Shown in pieces: positions 23,096-32,620 of a DNA stretch of 64,000 nucleotides; position 1 is the stretch's first letter; the number at the start of each line of letters is the position of its first letter. The translations under genes and the position numbers were made by a program. The stretch lies in the NCBI GenBank assembly GCA_016183615.1, contig JACPEG010000032.1, positions 62,001 to 126,000 on the forward strand. The letters are read 5' to 3'. Origin of the DNA: Betaproteobacteria bacterium (lineage in GTDB: Bacteria > Pseudomonadota > Gammaproteobacteria > Burkholderiales > UBA6910). Under the pieces are notes generated by a model that saw only the letters and a program-made list of their open reading frames with translations, did no database searches and had not been told where the DNA came from.

Positions 23096-26000
23096 TCATT
23101 CTAGCCTACGCAGGCGGCGGATGCCGTTTGCCGGGGCAACCGTTCCCGGCGCGGCGCTCACAACGGCGCGCTCGGCCAGGAAACGGGCCAGGATCTCCGC
23201 CGTGTAGGAACCGGATTTCACCCGAGAGACTTCCTCCGGCGTACCCTCGGCCGCGATCCGGCCGCCGGCGTCGCCGCCTTCCGGCCCGAGATCGACGATC
23301 CAATCGGCGTCGGCAATCATGTCGAGATTGTGCTCGATCACCACCACCGTGTTGCCGGCGTCCACCAGCCGGTGCAGCACGCGGATAAGCTTTTCCACGT
23401 CCGCCATGTGCAGGCCTACCGTGGGCTCGTCGAGGACGTAGAGGGTGTGCGGTTTGCCCCCCGCCCCGCGCCCGCGGAGGTCGGAGCAGGTTCCGCGGCC
23501 AGAGGCCGTGGATGCGACCCCGAAGCGGGATGCAAGCGCCGGAGCCGGCGGGCTTATGTGCGCCTCTGCGGTCGCATCCCCGCAAGCGGGGCCCCTGCTT
23601 CGCGCTCCGGCGCACCTCCCCCGCGAGGGGGGAGGGAGCGTCATGTCCCGCACCTTCGCGAGTTCGGTCACCAGCTTGATGCGCTGGGCCTCGCCGCCGG
23701 AAAGGGTGGGGCTTTGCTGGCCCAGCGTGAGGTAGCCCAGCCCGACGTCGTGCAGCAGCTTGAGGGCGTGATGGATCGAGGCGTGGGCCGAGAAGAACTC
23801 CGTCGCCTCGTCCACGCTCATGGCGAGCACGTGGCCGACGGTCCTGCCCTTGAATTGCACCGACAGGGTTTCCGGATTGAACCGCGCCCCGCCACAGGCC
23901 TCGCAGGTCACTTTCACGTCCGGCAGGAAGCTCATCTCGATCTTCTTCAGCCCCTGGCCGTCGCAGGCATCGCAGCGGCCGCCGGGTGTGTTAAAGGAAA
24001 AACGCGAGGGCGTGTAGCCGCGCATGCGCGCTTCGGTGGTGTCGGCGAATAACCGGCGCACCGCATCCCAGAATCCCACGTAGGTCGCCGGGCAGGAGCG
24101 GGGGGTTTTGCCGATCGGGGTCTGGTCCACCTCCAGCACCCGCCCGATGGCATCCCAGCCGCGGATGCCCTTGCAGCCGATGAGCGGCGCCTCGCGCCTG
24201 CGCCGGGCCTGAGCCACGAAACGCTGCAGATTGGCGTACAGCACATCGCGGGCCAGGGTACTTTTGCCGCTGCCGGAAACCCCGGTCACGCACACCAGGC
24301 GACCCAGGGGGATCCGCGCTCGCAGATTCTTCAGGTTGTTGAGGCGCGCGCGTTCGATCACCAGAGCCGGACTCCGCGAGTCGGTGCGCCGCCGCCCGAC
24401 GAGGGGATGCCGGAGCGGCGAGGCCAGAAACCGCCCGGTCACGGATTCGGGCACCTTCATCAATTCGGTCGCCGTGCCCTCCGCCACCACATGCCCGCCC
24501 TCGGTGCCCGCGCCCGGGCCCAGATCCACCACGTGGGCCGCGCGCCTTATGGTGTCCTCGTCGTGCTCCACCACCAGGAGCGTGTTGCCCTTGGACTCCA
24601 GCTTCTGCAGGGTGTCGAGCAGAATTCGGTTATCCCGCGGATGCAACCCGATGGTGGGCTCGTCCAGGATGTAGCACACGCCTCGCAGATTGGAGCCGAG
24701 CTGCGCCGCGAGGCGGATGCGCTGGGCCTCGCCGCCGGAGAGCGTCGGCGCCGAGCGGTCCAGCGACAGATAGGAAAGTCCCACCTCGTTCAAAAAACCG
24801 AGCCGCGACGAGATTTCCGCCAGGATGTCGCGGGCGATCTCCGCGTCCCGGCCCTGGAGCTTCAGGCCGCGGAAGAATTTTTCCATTTCGGCCACCGGGA
24901 GAGCGGCCAGATCGGCGATGGAGCGGCCCCGGAAGCGCACCGCCAGCGCGGTGGGATTGAGGCGTTTCCCCTCGCAGGCGGAGCAGGCATGGTCCTCCCC
25001 CTCCCACCATTCGTTCCACCAGATCTCCTCGCCGCTCTGGACCTCGTCGAACCCCGGCAGCTCCTGCCCGGTGCCGTAGCAGGCCTCGCACCAGCCGTGT
25101 TTGGAGTTGAAAGAGAACAGCCGCGGGTCCGGCTCGGGAAAGCTCCGGCCGCAGGAGGGACAGGCGCGCCGGGTGGAGAAGGCCTGAAGGCTCATCTTCC
25201 CGCCCTCCATCAGCCGCTCCAGCGGCGACAGCACATGCACCACGCCCTTGCCATGGTCGAGAGCGCGGGACAGTGCATCCCGCAGCGGCTGTTCCGCCGA
25301 CGGCGAGACCCGCACGTCAGCCACCGGCAGCTCGAGGGTGTGCTCCCGAAAACGGTCGAGCCGGGGCCATTTCGCCGTGACCAGAAATTCCCCGTCCACC
25401 CGCAGGTGGGTGAAGCCCCTGGCCGCCGCCCACTTGGCGAGATCCGTGTAATAGCCCTTGCGCGAGACCACCAACGGTGCCAGCAGCCCGATGTGTTGTC
25501 CGCGATACTCGCGCAGGAGCCGCGCGGCGATGGCATCGAAGCTCCGGGGCTGGATCGCCACGTCGCACTCGGGACAGTGCTGGATGCCGAGCTTCACGTA
25601 GAGCAGCCGCAGGAAATGATAGATCTCGGTCAGCGTCGCCACGGTGCTCTTGCGCCCGCCGCGGCTGGTGCGCTGCTCGATGGCCACCGTGGGCGGAATC
25701 CCCCAGATCGCGTCCACGTCGGGGCGCGAGGTCGGCTGCACGAACTGGCGGGCGTAGGCATTGAGGGATTCGAGATAGCGGCGCTGGCCCTCGGCGAACA
25801 CGATATCGAAGGCGAGCGTCGACTTGCCGCTGCCCGAGACGCCGGTCACCACCGTGAAGCAGTCCCGCGGCAGCGCGATATCCACGTTCTTCAGGTTGTG
25901 CTCGCGGGCGTTGTGGATGCGGATGGCGTTGTCGGCTGCGCCCTCTCTCCCGCCCTGCGCCGGGCCGCCAGCGGCGGAACTCCTCGAAGCGGACGCAGCA

Positions 26001-29000
26001 GCCTCGTACTCCGCAAGCGCCCGCCCGGTATGGGAATTCGCATTGCGCTTCACTTCCTCCGGCGTGCCCACGCACACCACCTCGCCGCCCGCATCTCCTC
26101 CTTCGGGTCCCAGGTCGACGATCCAGTCGCTGGCGGCGATGACGTCCAGATTGTGCTCGATCACCACCGCCGAGTGCCCCGCGGCGATGAGCTGGCGCAG
26201 GGCCCTCAGCAGCTTCGCGGTGTCGTCGAAATGCAGGCCCGTAGTGGGCTCGTCGAAGAGAAAAAGCGTTCCTTTCTTACCCGTTTGCGATAATCCATCC
26301 AGATTCGTCGCCCCGGCGGAAGCCGGGGTCCAGTCTGCCATCAATTTCCTGGATTCCGGCCCCGGATTCAAGCATTCCGGGGTGACGACCTTGCGCCGGA
26401 ATGACGATTGAGCTGCGTCAGCCAGATGCCCCGCCAGCTTCAGCCGCTGGGCCTCGCCGCCGGAGAGCGTCGGCACCGGCTGGCCGAGGCGCAGGTACTC
26501 CAGGCCCACGTCCGCCAGCGGCTGCAGCGCCGCCAGCACCGGCGCGTGCTCGCCGAAGAACACGATGGCCTCGGAGACCGTCATCTCCAGCACCTCGGCG
26601 ATGGATCGGCCGCGGCCATTGATGGCGAGCTTCACTTCGAGGACTTCCGGGCGGTAGCGCTTCCCGTCGCAGTCCGGGCAGCGCAGGTACACGTCGGAGA
26701 GGAATTGCATTTCCACGTGCTCGAAGCCGTTGCCGCCGCAGGCCGGGCAGCGGCCGTTGCCGGAATTGAAGCTGAAGGTGCCCCGGGTGTAGCCGCGCTC
26801 CAGCGATGCCGGCTCCCTGGCGAACAGATTGCGGATGGCCTCGAACGCACCCACGTAGCTCGCGGGATTGGAGCGGGTGGTGCGCCCGATGGGCGACTGG
26901 TCCACCATCACCGCCTCGGCGATGTGCTGGTGGCCGGCGACTTCGCGATGGGCCCCCGGCACCTCGGTGGGCTTGCCTTTGAGCTTGCGCAGCGCGGCGT
27001 ACAGCACGTCCTGGATCAGAGTGGATTTTCCCGAACCCGAAACGCCGGTCACGCAAACCAGGCGGTTGAGCGGCAATTCGACATCGATCCCCTTCAGATT
27101 GTGCTCGGCGGCGCCGAGGATCGTTATGCGAGGTCCGCCCTTGGTGTCGTCATTCCGGCGAACGCCGGAATCAAGGCTTTTTCCGTTTCGAGCCGCGGCT
27201 TCCGCCGATGCAGCGCCAGCGGAAGCATCCACCCGCTTGCGGCCGGCGAGGTAATCCCCGGTGAGGGAACCCTTGGCGTGCCGCAACTCAGCCGGGGTTC
27301 CGAAGCACACCACCTGCCCGCCCTTTTCGCCGGGCCCCGGCCCGAGATCGAGGATGCGGTCGGCCTGGAGCATGATCTGGGGATCGTGCTCCACCACCAG
27401 CAGCGAATTCCCCGCGTCCCGCAGCCGCTGCATCACGCCGATGACGCGCCCCATGTCCCGGGGATGCAGGCCGATGGAAGGCTCGTCCAGCACGAACAGG
27501 GTATTGACCAGCGAGGTCCCGAGCGCCGTGGTGAGGTTGATGCGCTGTACCTCGCCACCCGACAGCGTGCGCGACTGGCGGTCCAGGGTCAGGTAGCCCA
27601 GGCCCACTTCATTGAGATACCCGAGCCGCGTCCGGATTTCGGTGAGCAGCAGGTCGGTGGCCTCGTCGAGCGGCGCGGGAAGGTGAAGGCCCGCGAAAAA
27701 ATCCCGGCAGCGGTCGATGGGCAGCAGCATCAGGTCGTGGATCGCGAGGCCGGGATGCGCGGCGAGCACCTCACCGCTCCAGCTGACGCCCTTGGGCAGA
27801 AAGCGGTTCGCCGGCGGCAGCGCCCCATCGGCGTCCGCTTTCGCGCCCAGCCGGTAGAGCAGCGCGTCGGTCTTGAGCCGCGCGCCGTCGCAGGTCCGGC
27901 AAGGGGTATAGGCCCGGTAGCGGGACAGCAGCACCCGGATGTGCATCTTGTAGGCCTTGGTTTCCAGCCAGGCAAAGAAGCGGTCCACGCCGTACCACAG
28001 CTTGTCCTCCCAGTGGCCTTCGCCCTCCAGCACCCACTGCTTTTCCTTCGGCGTGAGCTCGCGCCAGGGCACGTCGACGCGGATGCCGCGCTTTTTCGCG
28101 AAGCTCATCATCTCCGCCTGGCATTCGCGGTAGCTCTCGGTCTGCCAGGGCTTCACCGCGCCGTCCTTCAGGGTCTTCGACTCGTCGGGAATCACCAGGC
28201 CGTAGTCGATGCCGATGCTGCGGCCGAAGCCGCGGCAGGTTTCACAGGCACCGATGGGGGAGTTGAAGGAAAACAGGCTCGGATTCGGCTCCGGGTAGTG
28301 GATGTCGCAGTCGGCGCAATGCAGGTCGGAGGAGAACTTCCAGACCACCGCACCCGTTCGCCCTGAGCCCGGTCGAAGGGCGGCAGCCACCTCATCTGCC
28401 AATCGTCCTTCGACAAGCTCAGGACGAACGGTCCCGTTACCGGCCTCGGCGGCCTCAACAACATGCACATTCACCCGTCCCTGGCCGACCCGCAGCGCCG
28501 CTTCCAATGCCTCCATCACCCGGGCGCGCCCGGCGGTGCCCAGCCGCAGCCGGTCCTGCACCACGCGCAGCACGTTGCCCCCCTCACCATGGACGCGGGT
28601 GTAGCCCTGGGCCTCCAGGAGACGGCGCACTTCCTGCTCGCTGAAATTTTTCGGCACCGGCACCGGAAAGGTGATGACGAGCCGCGGATCGTCCGCCGCC
28701 TTCGCCCGCTCCGCGAGATCCGCAAAAATGCTCTGGGGCGTGTCGCGGCGCACCGGCTTGCCGCAGCCGCGGCAGTAAAGCTGCGCCGCCCGTGCGAACA
28801 GCAGCTTCAGGTGGTCATTGAGCTCCGTCATGGTGCCCACCGTGGAGCGGGAAGTGCGCACCGGGTTGGTCTGGTCGATGGCAATCGCCGGCGGGATGCC
28901 CAGGATCGCGTCCACCTGGGGCTTGTCCATGCGCTCCAGGAACTGCCGCGCGTAGGGCGAGAAGGTCTCCACGTAGCGCCGCTGGCCCTCGGCGTAGAGG

Positions 29001-29146
29001 GTGTCGAACACCAGCGACGATTTCCCCGAGCCCGAGACGCCGGTCACCACGGTGAGCTCGTTCAGGGGAATGTCGAGATCCAGGTTCTTGAGATTGTTCT
29101 GGCGCGCGCCGCGGACAACGATGGCGCCTTGCGGGTGATTCGGCAT
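23096..29146 (-). CDS. uvrA: Tandem-duplicated UvrA (excinuclease ABC subunit A, double length)
   Basis: 2016 aa, about twice the usual 940, made of two complete UvrA halves joined head to tail. UvrA finds bulky DNA lesions and loads UvrB in nucleotide excision repair. There are four ATPase P-loops (GVSGSGKS/T), four ABC signatures (LSGGE(A/V)QR) with their Walker B segments ([48 protein letters not shown]), and zinc-finger cysteine pairs in both halves. The ATG at 29146 is preferred to an upstream TTG at 29200. Four repeat-derived segments interrupt it in frame (see repeat entries). Similar long UvrAs are known in Betaproteobacteria; role beside canonical UvrA unproven. Confidence 0.92.
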   Translation of the reverse strand: MPNHPQGAIVVRGARQNNLKNLDLDIPLNELTVVTGVSGSGKSSLVFDTLYAEGQRRYVETFSPYARQFLERMDKPQVDAILGIPPAIAIDQTNPVRTSRSTVGTMTELNDHLKLLFARAAQLYCRGCGKPVRRDTPQSIFADLAERAKAADDPRLVITFPVPVPKNFSEQEVRRLLEAQGYTRVHGEGGNVLRVVQDRLRLGTAGRARVMEALEAALRVGQGRVNVHVVEAAEAGNGTVRPELVEGRLADEVAAALRPGSGRTGAVVWKFSSDLHCADCDIHYPEPNPSLFSFNSPIGACETCRGFGRSIGIDYGLVIPDESKTLKDGAVKPWQTESYRECQAEMMSFAKKRGIRVDVPWRELTPKEKQWVLEGEGHWEDKLWYGVDRFFAWLETKAYKMHIRVLLSRYRAYTPCRTCDGARLKTDALLYRLGAKADADGALPPANRFLPKGVSWSGEVLAAHPGLAIHDLMLLPIDRCRDFFAGLHLPAPLDEATDLLLTEIRTRLGYLNEVGLGYLTLDRQSRTLSGGEVQRINLTTALGTSLVNTLFVLDEPSIGLHPRDMGRVIGVMQRLRDAGNSLLVVEHDPQIMLQADRILDLGPGPGEKGGQVVCFGTPAELRHAKGSLTGDYLAGRKRVDASAGAASAEAAARNGKSLDSGVRRNDDTKGGPRITILGAAEHNLKGIDVELPLNRLVCVTGVSGSGKSTLIQDVLYAALRKLKGKPTEVPGAHREVAGHQHIAEAVMVDQSPIGRTTRSNPASYVGAFEAIRNLFAREPASLERGYTRGTFSFNSGNGRCPACGGNGFEHVEMQFLSDVYLRCPDCDGKRYRPEVLEVKLAINGRGRSIAEVLEMTVSEAIVFFGEHAPVLAALQPLADVGLEYLRLGQPVPTLSGGEAQRLKLAGHLADAAQSSFRRKVVTPECLNPGPESRKLMADWTPASAGATNLDGLSQTGKKGTLFLFDEPTTGLHFDDTAKLLRALRQLIAAGHSAVVIEHNLDVIAASDWIVDLGPEGGDAGGEVVCVGTPEEVKRNANSHTGRALAEYEAAASASRSSAAGGPAQGGREGAADNAIRIHNAREHNLKNVDIALPRDCFTVVTGVSGSGKSTLAFDIVFAEGQRRYLESLNAYARQFVQPTSRPDVDAIWGIPPTVAIEQRTSRGGRKSTVATLTEIYHFLRLLYVKLGIQHCPECDVAIQPRSFDAIAARLLREYRGQHIGLLAPLVVSRKGYYTDLAKWAAARGFTHLRVDGEFLVTAKWPRLDRFREHTLELPVADVRVSPSAEQPLRDALSRALDHGKGVVHVLSPLERLMEGGKMSLQAFSTRRACPSCGRSFPEPDPRLFSFNSKHGWCEACYGTGQELPGFDEVQSGEEIWWNEWWEGEDHACSACEGKRLNPTALAVRFRGRSIADLAALPVAEMEKFFRGLKLQGRDAEIARDILAEISSRLGFLNEVGLSYLSLDRSAPTLSGGEAQRIRLAAQLGSNLRGVCYILDEPTIGLHPRDNRILLDTLQKLESKGNTLLVVEHDEDTIRRAAHVVDLGPGAGTEGGHVVAEGTATELMKVPESVTGRFLASPLRHPLVGRRRTDSRSPALVIERARLNNLKNLRARIPLGRLVCVTGVSGSGKSTLARDVLYANLQRFVAQARRRREAPLIGCKGIRGWDAIGRVLEVDQTPIGKTPRSCPATYVGFWDAVRRLFADTTEARMRGYTPSRFSFNTPGGRCDACDGQGLKKIEMSFLPDVKVTCEACGGARFNPETLSVQFKGRTVGHVLAMSVDEATEFFSAHASIHHALKLLHDVGLGYLTLGQQSPTLSGGEAQRIKLVTELAKVRDMTLPPPSRGRCAGARSRGPACGDATAEAHISPPAPALASRFGVASTASGRGTCSDLRGRGAGGKPHTLYVLDEPTVGLHMADVEKLIRVLHRLVDAGNTVVVIEHNLDMIADADWIVDLGPEGGDAGGRIAAEGTPEEVSRVKSGSYTAEILARFLAERAVVSAAPGTVAPANGIRRLRRLE
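23455..23640. repeat. In-frame repeat insertion in uvrA, copy A
   Basis: About 60 codons separate the fourth ABC signature region (LVTELAKV) from its Walker B segment (HTLYVLDEP). The DNA is a set of palindromes, including TGCGACC...GGTCGCA and CCTCCCCCGCGAGGGGGGAGG at the edge. The encoded Arg/Gly/Ala-rich sequence is unlike UvrA. Confidence 0.7.
26284..26412. repeat. In-frame repeat insertion in uvrA, copy B
   Basis: About 40 codons lie between the second signature (LKLAGHLAD) and GTLFLFDEP. The DNA consists of GGATTCCGG / CCGGAATGACG type repeats (for example near 26355 and 26398), a dispersed family also seen at 50880-50908. Confidence 0.7.
27145..27172. repeat. In-frame repeat insertion in uvrA, copy C
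   Basis: GTCATTCCGGCG-AA-CGCCGGAATC is a perfect hairpin of the GGATTCCGGCG family, translated as [11 protein letters not shown] on the minus strand. It sits in the linker between the first and second ATPase modules. Confidence 0.8.
28354..28433. repeat. In-frame repeat insertion in uvrA, copy D
   Basis: The inverted pair GTTCGCCCTGAGCCCGGTCG / CGACAAGCTCAGGACGAAC flanks a short centre. It belongs to the common CTTCGACAAGCTCAGG repeat family, read in frame as [20 protein letters not shown]. It lies just before the first zinc motif (CADCD). Confidence 0.8.
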
Positions 29147-29203
29147 CGGCAACGCTTCAGGGATTGTTTCGGAACGCCGGTCCGCGCAAACCGGGTGCAA
29201 CGC

Positions 29204-29401
29204 TCAGGTAATCGTCTCGCCCCGGCGCAGGCGTTCCATGCGCTCCCGGCTTTCGGGGGTTTGGGCGAGCAATACGAAACGGCGTGCCTCGTCCAGCCAT
29301 CGCAGGCGCTGGAGCGGTGTCAGTGCCGCGAACGCGCGCAGCTGCTCATCGCTTACGCGGTAATGGTATCCGCCCCTTGCCTGACCTGCGCCGGTTGTCA
29401 T
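29204..29401 (-). CDS. Small hypothetical protein, partner of nucleotidyltransferase remnant
   Basis: 65 aa. It starts with ATG two bases after the stop of the upstream nucleotidyltransferase remnant. It is rich in Arg and Leu and predicted helical (RVSDEQLRAFAALTPLQRLR). Small proteins of this style often accompany stand-alone nucleotidyltransferase-fold genes, so it may be what is left of a two-gene module. Function unknown. Confidence 0.5.
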   Translation of the reverse strand: MTTGAGQARGGYHYRVSDEQLRAFAALTPLQRLRWLDEARRFVLLAQTPESRERMERLRRGETIT

Positions 29402-29403
29402 GT

Positions 29404-29589
29404 TCAGGGTTTCGCAATGCGCTTCAGGAGATCGACGTCGTCCTGGTCCTGGCTACGGCCCGTGTCCTGCTTCAGCTTCACCAGGTCTTCCACCGCGGCC
29501 ACCCCGTGAAGATTCATCGCCAGTCCACCGACAAGCAGGTAGCGCACGCGATGCCGCTCGAGAGCACGAAACAGGTCCAGGTAAAACAC
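29404..29589 (-). pseudogene. Nucleotidyltransferase-fold protein with internal deletion
   Basis: 61 codons with a GTG start. The N-terminus RALERHRVRYLLVGGLAMNLHG matches the opening of a roughly 180-aa nucleotidyltransferase family. The C-terminus (AVEDLVKLKQDTGRSQDQDD) matches its end. The roughly 100 residues between them, including the catalytic Asp residues, are missing without loss of frame. It is therefore a deleted, inactive gene. This rests on remembered family layout, not on an alignment. Confidence 0.6.
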
Positions 29590-29658
29590 GGTGGGTTATG
29601 GCGGTTATTGCGTGTTTGCTTGAGCTGCCTATTCTACAGGGTCCCGGGAGTCCGCCGC

Positions 29659-30396
29659 TCAATGCCCGCCATCCCCCAGCAGCGCCCGCATCTCGCGCCA
29701 GTGGTCGCCCACCCAGTACACCTGGTCGCAGGGCGGGCACAGCAGGAATTCGTCGTAAAGCCGGGCCACGGACGCGGGAATTCGCTCCAGCACCGCCGCC
29801 TTGGCGACGGGTTTCAGCACTGCGTTGCAGTGGACGCAGCGCGAGTAGGGCCGCAAACCGGAGGCGAGCTGCAGGCGCTCCACCAGCTCTCTCATCTGCT
29901 CCCGCGGCTTCACCGCGTGGACGAAGCAGCCGTGGGTCACCTCCCGGCGCTTGAGCAGCGCCTTGTCCCGGGTGAGGATCACCCGGCCCTCGCCGAGGGC
30001 GATGGAAATGATGTCCTCGTCGGACAAGCCGTTGCCGTACACGGTGTCGAAGCCCAGGGTGCGCAGCAGCCGGGCCAGCCCTCCCAAGTGGGTATCCGCC
30101 ACGAACCGGGGCTCCCGCAGCGGTTTCGGGCGAACCCGCAGCAGGGTCCGGATGTCGAAGGTTTCGAAGCGCGGGTACACGGCGACCCGGTCCCCCTCGC
30201 GCAGGATATGGGAAAATTCCACCGATTCGCCGTTCACCAGCACCAGCTCCACCTCGGTGTGGGGCACGCCGAGGGCCTCGATGGCGTTTTTAACCGTCGC
30301 CGCCCGGGCGCAGCGGTAGTCGAACTCCCGCTTGCGCCGCTCGGGCGCGAGGAAGTCATTCAGCTCTTCGTAGAAACGGAACCGGGCAGTGACCAT
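29659..30396 (-). CDS. Mut7-C RNase-domain protein with N-terminal ubiquitin-like domain
   Basis: 245 aa from the ATG at 30396. Residues about 1-85 resemble the Mut7-C ubiquitin-like (ThiS/MoaD-type) domain (RFYEELNDFL, VNGESVEFSHILREGDRVAVYP). The rest is the Mut7-C RNase domain: FVADTHLGGLARLLRTLGFD, a PIN-like Asp cluster (GLSDEDII, LTRDKALLKR), and a zinc ribbon (CVHCNA...CPPCDQVYW). Predicted cytosolic RNA-processing or toxin-like nuclease; target unknown. It stands alone on the minus strand. Confidence 0.85.
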   Translation of the reverse strand: MVTARFRFYEELNDFLAPERRKREFDYRCARAATVKNAIEALGVPHTEVELVLVNGESVEFSHILREGDRVAVYPRFETFDIRTLLRVRPKPLREPRFVADTHLGGLARLLRTLGFDTVYGNGLSDEDIISIALGEGRVILTRDKALLKRREVTHGCFVHAVKPREQMRELVERLQLASGLRPYSRCVHCNAVLKPVAKAAVLERIPASVARLYDEFLLCPPCDQVYWVGDHWREMRALLGDGGH

Positions 30397-30534
30397 GATC
30401 GGCTTAATCCTAGCCCCTTTCGCTCGAAGGGGTAAGCCGCGAGGCCGTAAGGAAAAACCGGGGGGCCGCGACTCATTGCACGAAACGGTCCGCCATCGGG
30501 GCGGGCCGGTGAAAGCGGAGGAGGAGGAAGGACC

Positions 30535-31062
30535 ATGAAGCGTGCAGCAATCCTCTTGCTCGCCCTGTTGATCGGAGGCAATGCCATGGCATGGGATGGG
30601 AAGAACTACCGCAAGCCGAGCGTCGAGGAGCTCAAGGCGAAGCTCAGCACCGAGCAGTTCCACGTGACCCAGAAGGAAGGCACCGAGCGGCCGTTCCACA
30701 ACACCTACTGGGACAACAAGCGGGTCGGGATCTACGTGGACGTGGTCTCCGGCGAGCCCCTGTTCAGCTCGCTCGACAAGTACGACTCGGGCACCGGCTG
30801 GCCCAGCTTCACCCGCCCTCTGGAAGCGGGGAACATCGTGGAGAAGAAGGACCGCTCCTGGATCATGGTGCGCACCGAGATCCGCAGCAAATACGCGGAC
30901 TCGCACCTGGGCCACGTGTTCGATGACGGACCCAGGCCGACCGGCTTGCGCTATTGCATGAACTCGGCGTCGCTGCGCTTCATCCCGGTGGAAGACCTGG
31001 AGAAGGAAGGCTACGGAAAGTACAAGGCGCTGTTCGAGAAGGCGGTGGCGAAGCAGCAATGA
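30535..31062 (+). CDS. msrB: Exported peptide-methionine (R)-S-oxide reductase, zinc-less
   Basis: 175 aa with a signal peptide (about 1-19, MAW cleavage), so it should repair oxidised methionine in the periplasm. Family motifs are [10 protein letters not shown]-like [23 protein letters not shown], and the catalytic Cys in [11 protein letters not shown]. The two CxxC pairs that bind structural zinc in most MsrB proteins are absent: the first site reads [11 protein letters not shown] and the second [10 protein letters not shown]. Ribosome-binding site GGAGGAGGAAGG. Confidence 0.9.
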   Translation: MKRAAILLLALLIGGNAMAWDGKNYRKPSVEELKAKLSTEQFHVTQKEGTERPFHNTYWDNKRVGIYVDVVSGEPLFSSLDKYDSGTGWPSFTRPLEAGNIVEKKDRSWIMVRTEIRSKYADSHLGHVFDDGPRPTGLRYCMNSASLRFIPVEDLEKEGYGKYKALFEKAVAKQQ

Positions 31063-31090
31063 AGTCGGAGATTAATCCCCTCTTACCCCC

Positions 31091-31199
31091 GTAGGAGCGA
31101 ATTCATTCGCGACCTTGGTCGGGGATAAATCCCCTCCTACACCCCATCGTAGGAGCGAATTCATTCGCGACCACCGGTCGGGGATGAATCCCCTCCTAC
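31091..31199. repeat. Tandem GTAGGAGCGAATTCATTCGCGAC palindromic repeats
   Basis: Two copies (31091-31140 and 31149-31199) run GTAGGAGCGAATTCATTCGC...GAATCCCCTCCTAC (or GATAAATCCCC in the first), each a long imperfect palindrome. A decayed half copy lies just before at 31064-31085. The second copy runs into the rlmJ stop codon. The same family is found at 55128-55209. Lies between convergent msrB and rlmJ. Confidence 0.85.
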
Positions 31200-32038
31200 T
31201 CGGGAACTAACCAGCCAAGCTCGCAGGCCCCCGGCCCGCCCTGGGCGAGCGTTACGCGCATCCACTCCAGCATCGGCGCCGCTTCCTCTTCGAACCCGAA
31301 GGGCGGGTTCACCACCAGCAACCCGCAACCCCGCAGGCTCTGGCTCCAGGTTTCCGGCAGCACCGACAGCTCCAGCTTGAGGATCTTGCGCACCCCGCTC
31401 GCGGCGACCCGGCGCTCGAAGGCGCGGATCGCCGGCGCCTCCATGAGCGGATACCAGAACGCCAGCACCCCGGTGGCAAACCGCTCGTGGGCGAGCCCCA
31501 GCGCGTCCGCCACCCGGTCGAATTCCTTCGCCCGGTCGAAGGAGGAATCCACCAGCACCAGCCCGCGCCGTTCCTTCGGCGGCAGATGGGCTTTCAGCGC
31601 CTGGTAGCCGTCGCCGTAATGCACCCCCACCTGCCTGTCGCGGCCGAACTGCTCCTTGAGCTCGGCGAAGTCCTTCTTGTTGAGCTCGTTGAGCACCATG
31701 CGGTCGCCCGGTCGCAGGAAGCGGCGCGTCACCCGCGGCGAGCCGGGATAAAAATGCAGCTTCCCGTCCGGGTTTTCTGCCTGGACCGCCTCCATGTAAG
31801 GCGCAAAAGCCTCCGGAATGTCCTTCCTTCCCCATAGCCGGGCGATGCCTTCCCGGTGCTCCGCCAGCTTTTTGGCCCAGGGGTGGGAAAGATCGTAGAG
31901 ACCGGTGCCGGCGTGGGTATCGAGATAACAGAAGGGCTTGTCCTTGCGCGCGAGCAGCAGGAGCAGCCGCGCCAGCAGCGCGTGCTTGAACACATCGGCG
32001 AAATTGCCGGCGTGGAACAGGTGGCGGTAGGCGAGCAT
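31196..32038 (-). CDS. rlmJ: 23S rRNA (adenine(2030)-N6)-methyltransferase
   Basis: 280 aa, full RlmJ length. It uses S-adenosylmethionine to methylate A2030 of 23S rRNA. The N-terminal signature MLAYRHLFHAGNFADVFKH is diagnostic, the SAM site is in YLDTHAGTGLYDL (about 43-55), and the catalytic motif appears as VNPPFGFEEEA near the C-terminus. Its stop codon is formed within a palindromic repeat. Confidence 0.95.
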   Translation of the reverse strand: MLAYRHLFHAGNFADVFKHALLARLLLLLARKDKPFCYLDTHAGTGLYDLSHPWAKKLAEHREGIARLWGRKDIPEAFAPYMEAVQAENPDGKLHFYPGSPRVTRRFLRPGDRMVLNELNKKDFAELKEQFGRDRQVGVHYGDGYQALKAHLPPKERRGLVLVDSSFDRAKEFDRVADALGLAHERFATGVLAFWYPLMEAPAIRAFERRVAASGVRKILKLELSVLPETWSQSLRGCGLLVVNPPFGFEEEAAPMLEWMRVTLAQGGPGACELGWLVPE

Positions 32039-32071
32039 TTCGGAGCTCCTCTCCCCGAACAGGAGAGGCTG

Positions 32072-32428
32072 CTAGAGCTTGGTGTACTTGGTGGACTTCC
32101 CCCGGGATTTTTCCACCGGGTACTTTTTCTCGTTGATGGCGACCTTCCTCGTCGCCGCCGCCAGCAGGTCGATGTCGAGCCGGTCGCACAGCCGCAGCAG
32201 GAAGAACAGGATGTCGGCGACTTCCAGCTCCACCTCGTCGCGGGTTTCGGGCGGCAGGTTGTCGCTCTCCTCCAGGGTGAGCCACTGGAAATGCTCCATC
32301 AGCTCGGCGGCCTCGGCGGCAATGGCCATGCTGAGGTTTTTCGGGCTGTGGAACTGGTCCCAGTCCCGCTCGGCGACGAATTTCTTGAGCCGCTGCTCCA
32401 GCGCTTCGAGGCTTTCGATCCGCTTCAT
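32072..32428 (-). CDS. MazG-like nucleotide pyrophosphohydrolase
   Basis: 118 aa from the ATG at 32428; the open frame continues far upstream but that part is not coding. It is an all-alpha NTP pyrophosphohydrolase of the dCTPase/RS21-C6 type. The metal motif is EAAELMEHFQW (about 40-50) with EVADILFFLLRL (about 69-80). It probably cleans the nucleotide pool. It lies 33 bp upstream of rlmJ on the same strand. Confidence 0.85.
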   Translation of the reverse strand: MKRIESLEALEQRLKKFVAERDWDQFHSPKNLSMAIAAEAAELMEHFQWLTLEESDNLPPETRDEVELEVADILFFLLRLCDRLDIDLLAAATRKVAINEKKYPVEKSRGKSTKYTKL

Positions 32429-32486
32429 GCCGTTCTCCCGGGGCCGGCGCCGGCCCGCAATCCGGTTTCCGCCGCAGTATAGCCGG

Positions 32487-32589
32487 AAGCCGCCTCGTGG
32501 ACACCCGGTACACGTCGGCGTCTTGCGTCTGGAACTGCAATCAAATCGCCACGGTCGCATGCGCGATCCTAAGTCCGACAGGCTGCTAG
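32487..32589. repeat. Half copy of the 49.7-kb MITE-like element
   Basis: These 103 bp match 49832-49934 with only two mismatches. They end in the same CTAAGTCCGACAGGCTGCTA terminal repeat. The left half of the element and its terminal repeat are missing here. It fills the gap between the MazG-like gene and the GTPase gene. Confidence 0.9.
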
Positions 32590-32620
32590 AATAAAGGGAG
32601 TCTCCCGTTTTGTCCGTCCC

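Noticed and set aside
31091-31199. CRISPR-like array
   Set aside because: Only two palindromic units with an 8-bp spacer and more copies elsewhere (55128); these are dispersed palindromic repeats.
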